Shown here: positions 63,521 to 64,000 of the stretch, piece by piece
Numbering within the stretch: position 1 is the stretch's first letter
Layout: each line of letters opens with the position of its first letter
Assembly: GCA_016710765.1 (NCBI GenBank)
Contig: JADJUJ010000010.1
Span: forward strand, 193,255 to 257,254
Source: Lewinellaceae bacterium
Lineage (GTDB): Bacteria; Bacteroidota; Bacteroidia; Chitinophagales; Saprospiraceae
Direction of reading: 5' to 3'
DNA length: 64,000 bases
The notes under the pieces: model-generated
The model's input: the letters and a program-made list of their open reading frames with translations, nothing else
Databases searched by the model: none
What the model was told of the DNA's origin: nothing
Position numbers and translations under genes: made by a program

Positions 63521-64000
63521 TTATCTCTTTTTCAATACCAGTTCAACAAACAGGTTAATGATATGCAAGTGTAATGACAAACAAGATACACCCTAAAGCA
63601 AAAGCGCTTTGAAATGGAGCCGCCTGAAGGCGCCTCGCCAAGTTCTGCGGCAATGGTTGCGGGAATAGTCCGGACTGGCTGCAACAAAGAGAATGGGGAT
63701 AATAGCCGAGTTGCCTGTAACCATTAATACGGCCATGGTTTCACCAATAAACGCGCCCAATCCCCAAAATAGCAGCTTAGTGACACGGAAACCTGCATAG
63801 GGTATCATGACATTTTGATGGTCTGCCAATGTGAAGCGCCCAATGCAAGACTTGCCATCCTTCATATATCTGGGTGTTGTACGCAGTGCATCTTCCATTC
63901 ATGGATATAATGGTAGGCAATGCCATAATTCCGAGGACAATACTTCCTGCAAGGGCTGTTTCTCCATGATGAAATTGAACTGTTCCTGTACAAATGGTAC
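63521..64000 (-). CDS. pstC: Phosphate ABC transporter permease PstC, C-terminal part
   Basis: Only the C-terminal ~160 residues lie in the window; the start is beyond the right edge. It reads ETALAGSIVLGIMALPTIIS, MEDALRTTPRYMKDG, KNVMIPYAGFRVT, IGETMAVLMVTGNSAIIP and ends LVLKKR. The EAA-loop region that contacts PstB is visible. Several frame changes are present. It is the upstream member of pstC-pstA-pstB-phoU; pstS, if present, must lie further right. Confidence 0.85.

Overview
The window looks like a chromosome segment of a Bacteroidota bacterium, most likely of the Saprospiria (Saprospiraceae, Lewinella or Haliscomenobacter relatives). The evidence is three secreted proteins with type IX secretion (T9SS) C-terminal tails, a PorQ and a DUF6089/PorG-like protein, SdrD_B, GEVED and HYR-like adhesin modules, DUF6029, Omp28 and YwqK-type lipoproteins, and several promoters with the Bacteroidota -7 box TAnnTTTG (TATCTTTG before glyA, TACCTTTG before asnS). 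No tRNA, rRNA, CRISPR array, transposase or phage gene was seen.

Layout. 1-17.4 kb (minus): two related cell-surface genes. One runs off the left edge. The other encodes a protein of about 5,127 residues: signal peptide, SdrD_B, propeller-like region, eight SdrD_B+GEVED repeats with a 1-kb period, HYR-like region, dockerin-like pair and T9SS tail. 17.7-22.7 kb (minus): a small secreted protein, a repeat-rich intergenic region, and two paralogous ~500-residue helical proteins of unknown function that share an upstream motif. 23.3-27.2 kb (plus): DUF6029 protein, Omp28-like lipoprotein and acyl-CoA dehydrogenase. These are followed by an inverted array of TTAGGG-containing 12-mers. 27.3-33.4 kb (minus): amidohydrolase, DUF58 protein and an FG-GAP/UnbV lipoprotein in a tight run. 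33.5-44.2 kb (plus): thioredoxin-like protein, HDAC/AcuC-like deacetylase, an acyl-CoA synthetase-GNAT fusion (Pat-like), a stand-alone GldM-C-like protein, asnS, a membrane protein, an RsbW-like ATPase, ybeY and a DUF1963 protein. 44.3-59.1 kb: porQ, a YwqK-like lipoprotein, a PDZ protein with T9SS tail, an orphan response regulator joined to a PhyH oxygenase, two beta-barrel proteins, OsmC, ATP-grasp, a ferritin-like/VIT1 pair and a large sortilin-like BNR/PKD/LamG protein. 59.2-64 kb: glyA, a glycosyltransferase relic, and the phosphate uptake genes pstC-pstA-pstB-phoU on the minus strand.

Themes. Surface display and secretion dominate. A second theme is reversible lysine acylation: a predicted deacetylase lies 45 bp before a predicted acetyltransferase fused to an ADP-forming acyl-CoA synthetase. 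A third is iron handling (ferritin-like domain with VIT1).

Quality warning. At least 16 genes or gene joints show single-base frame changes, many in homopolymers, with conserved protein sequence continuing on the other side. In the last 3.5 kb almost every gene is broken several times. This pattern fits uncorrected sequencing indels in a draft or metagenome contig more than true gene decay, so broken genes are annotated as full-length spans with the joint positions stated.
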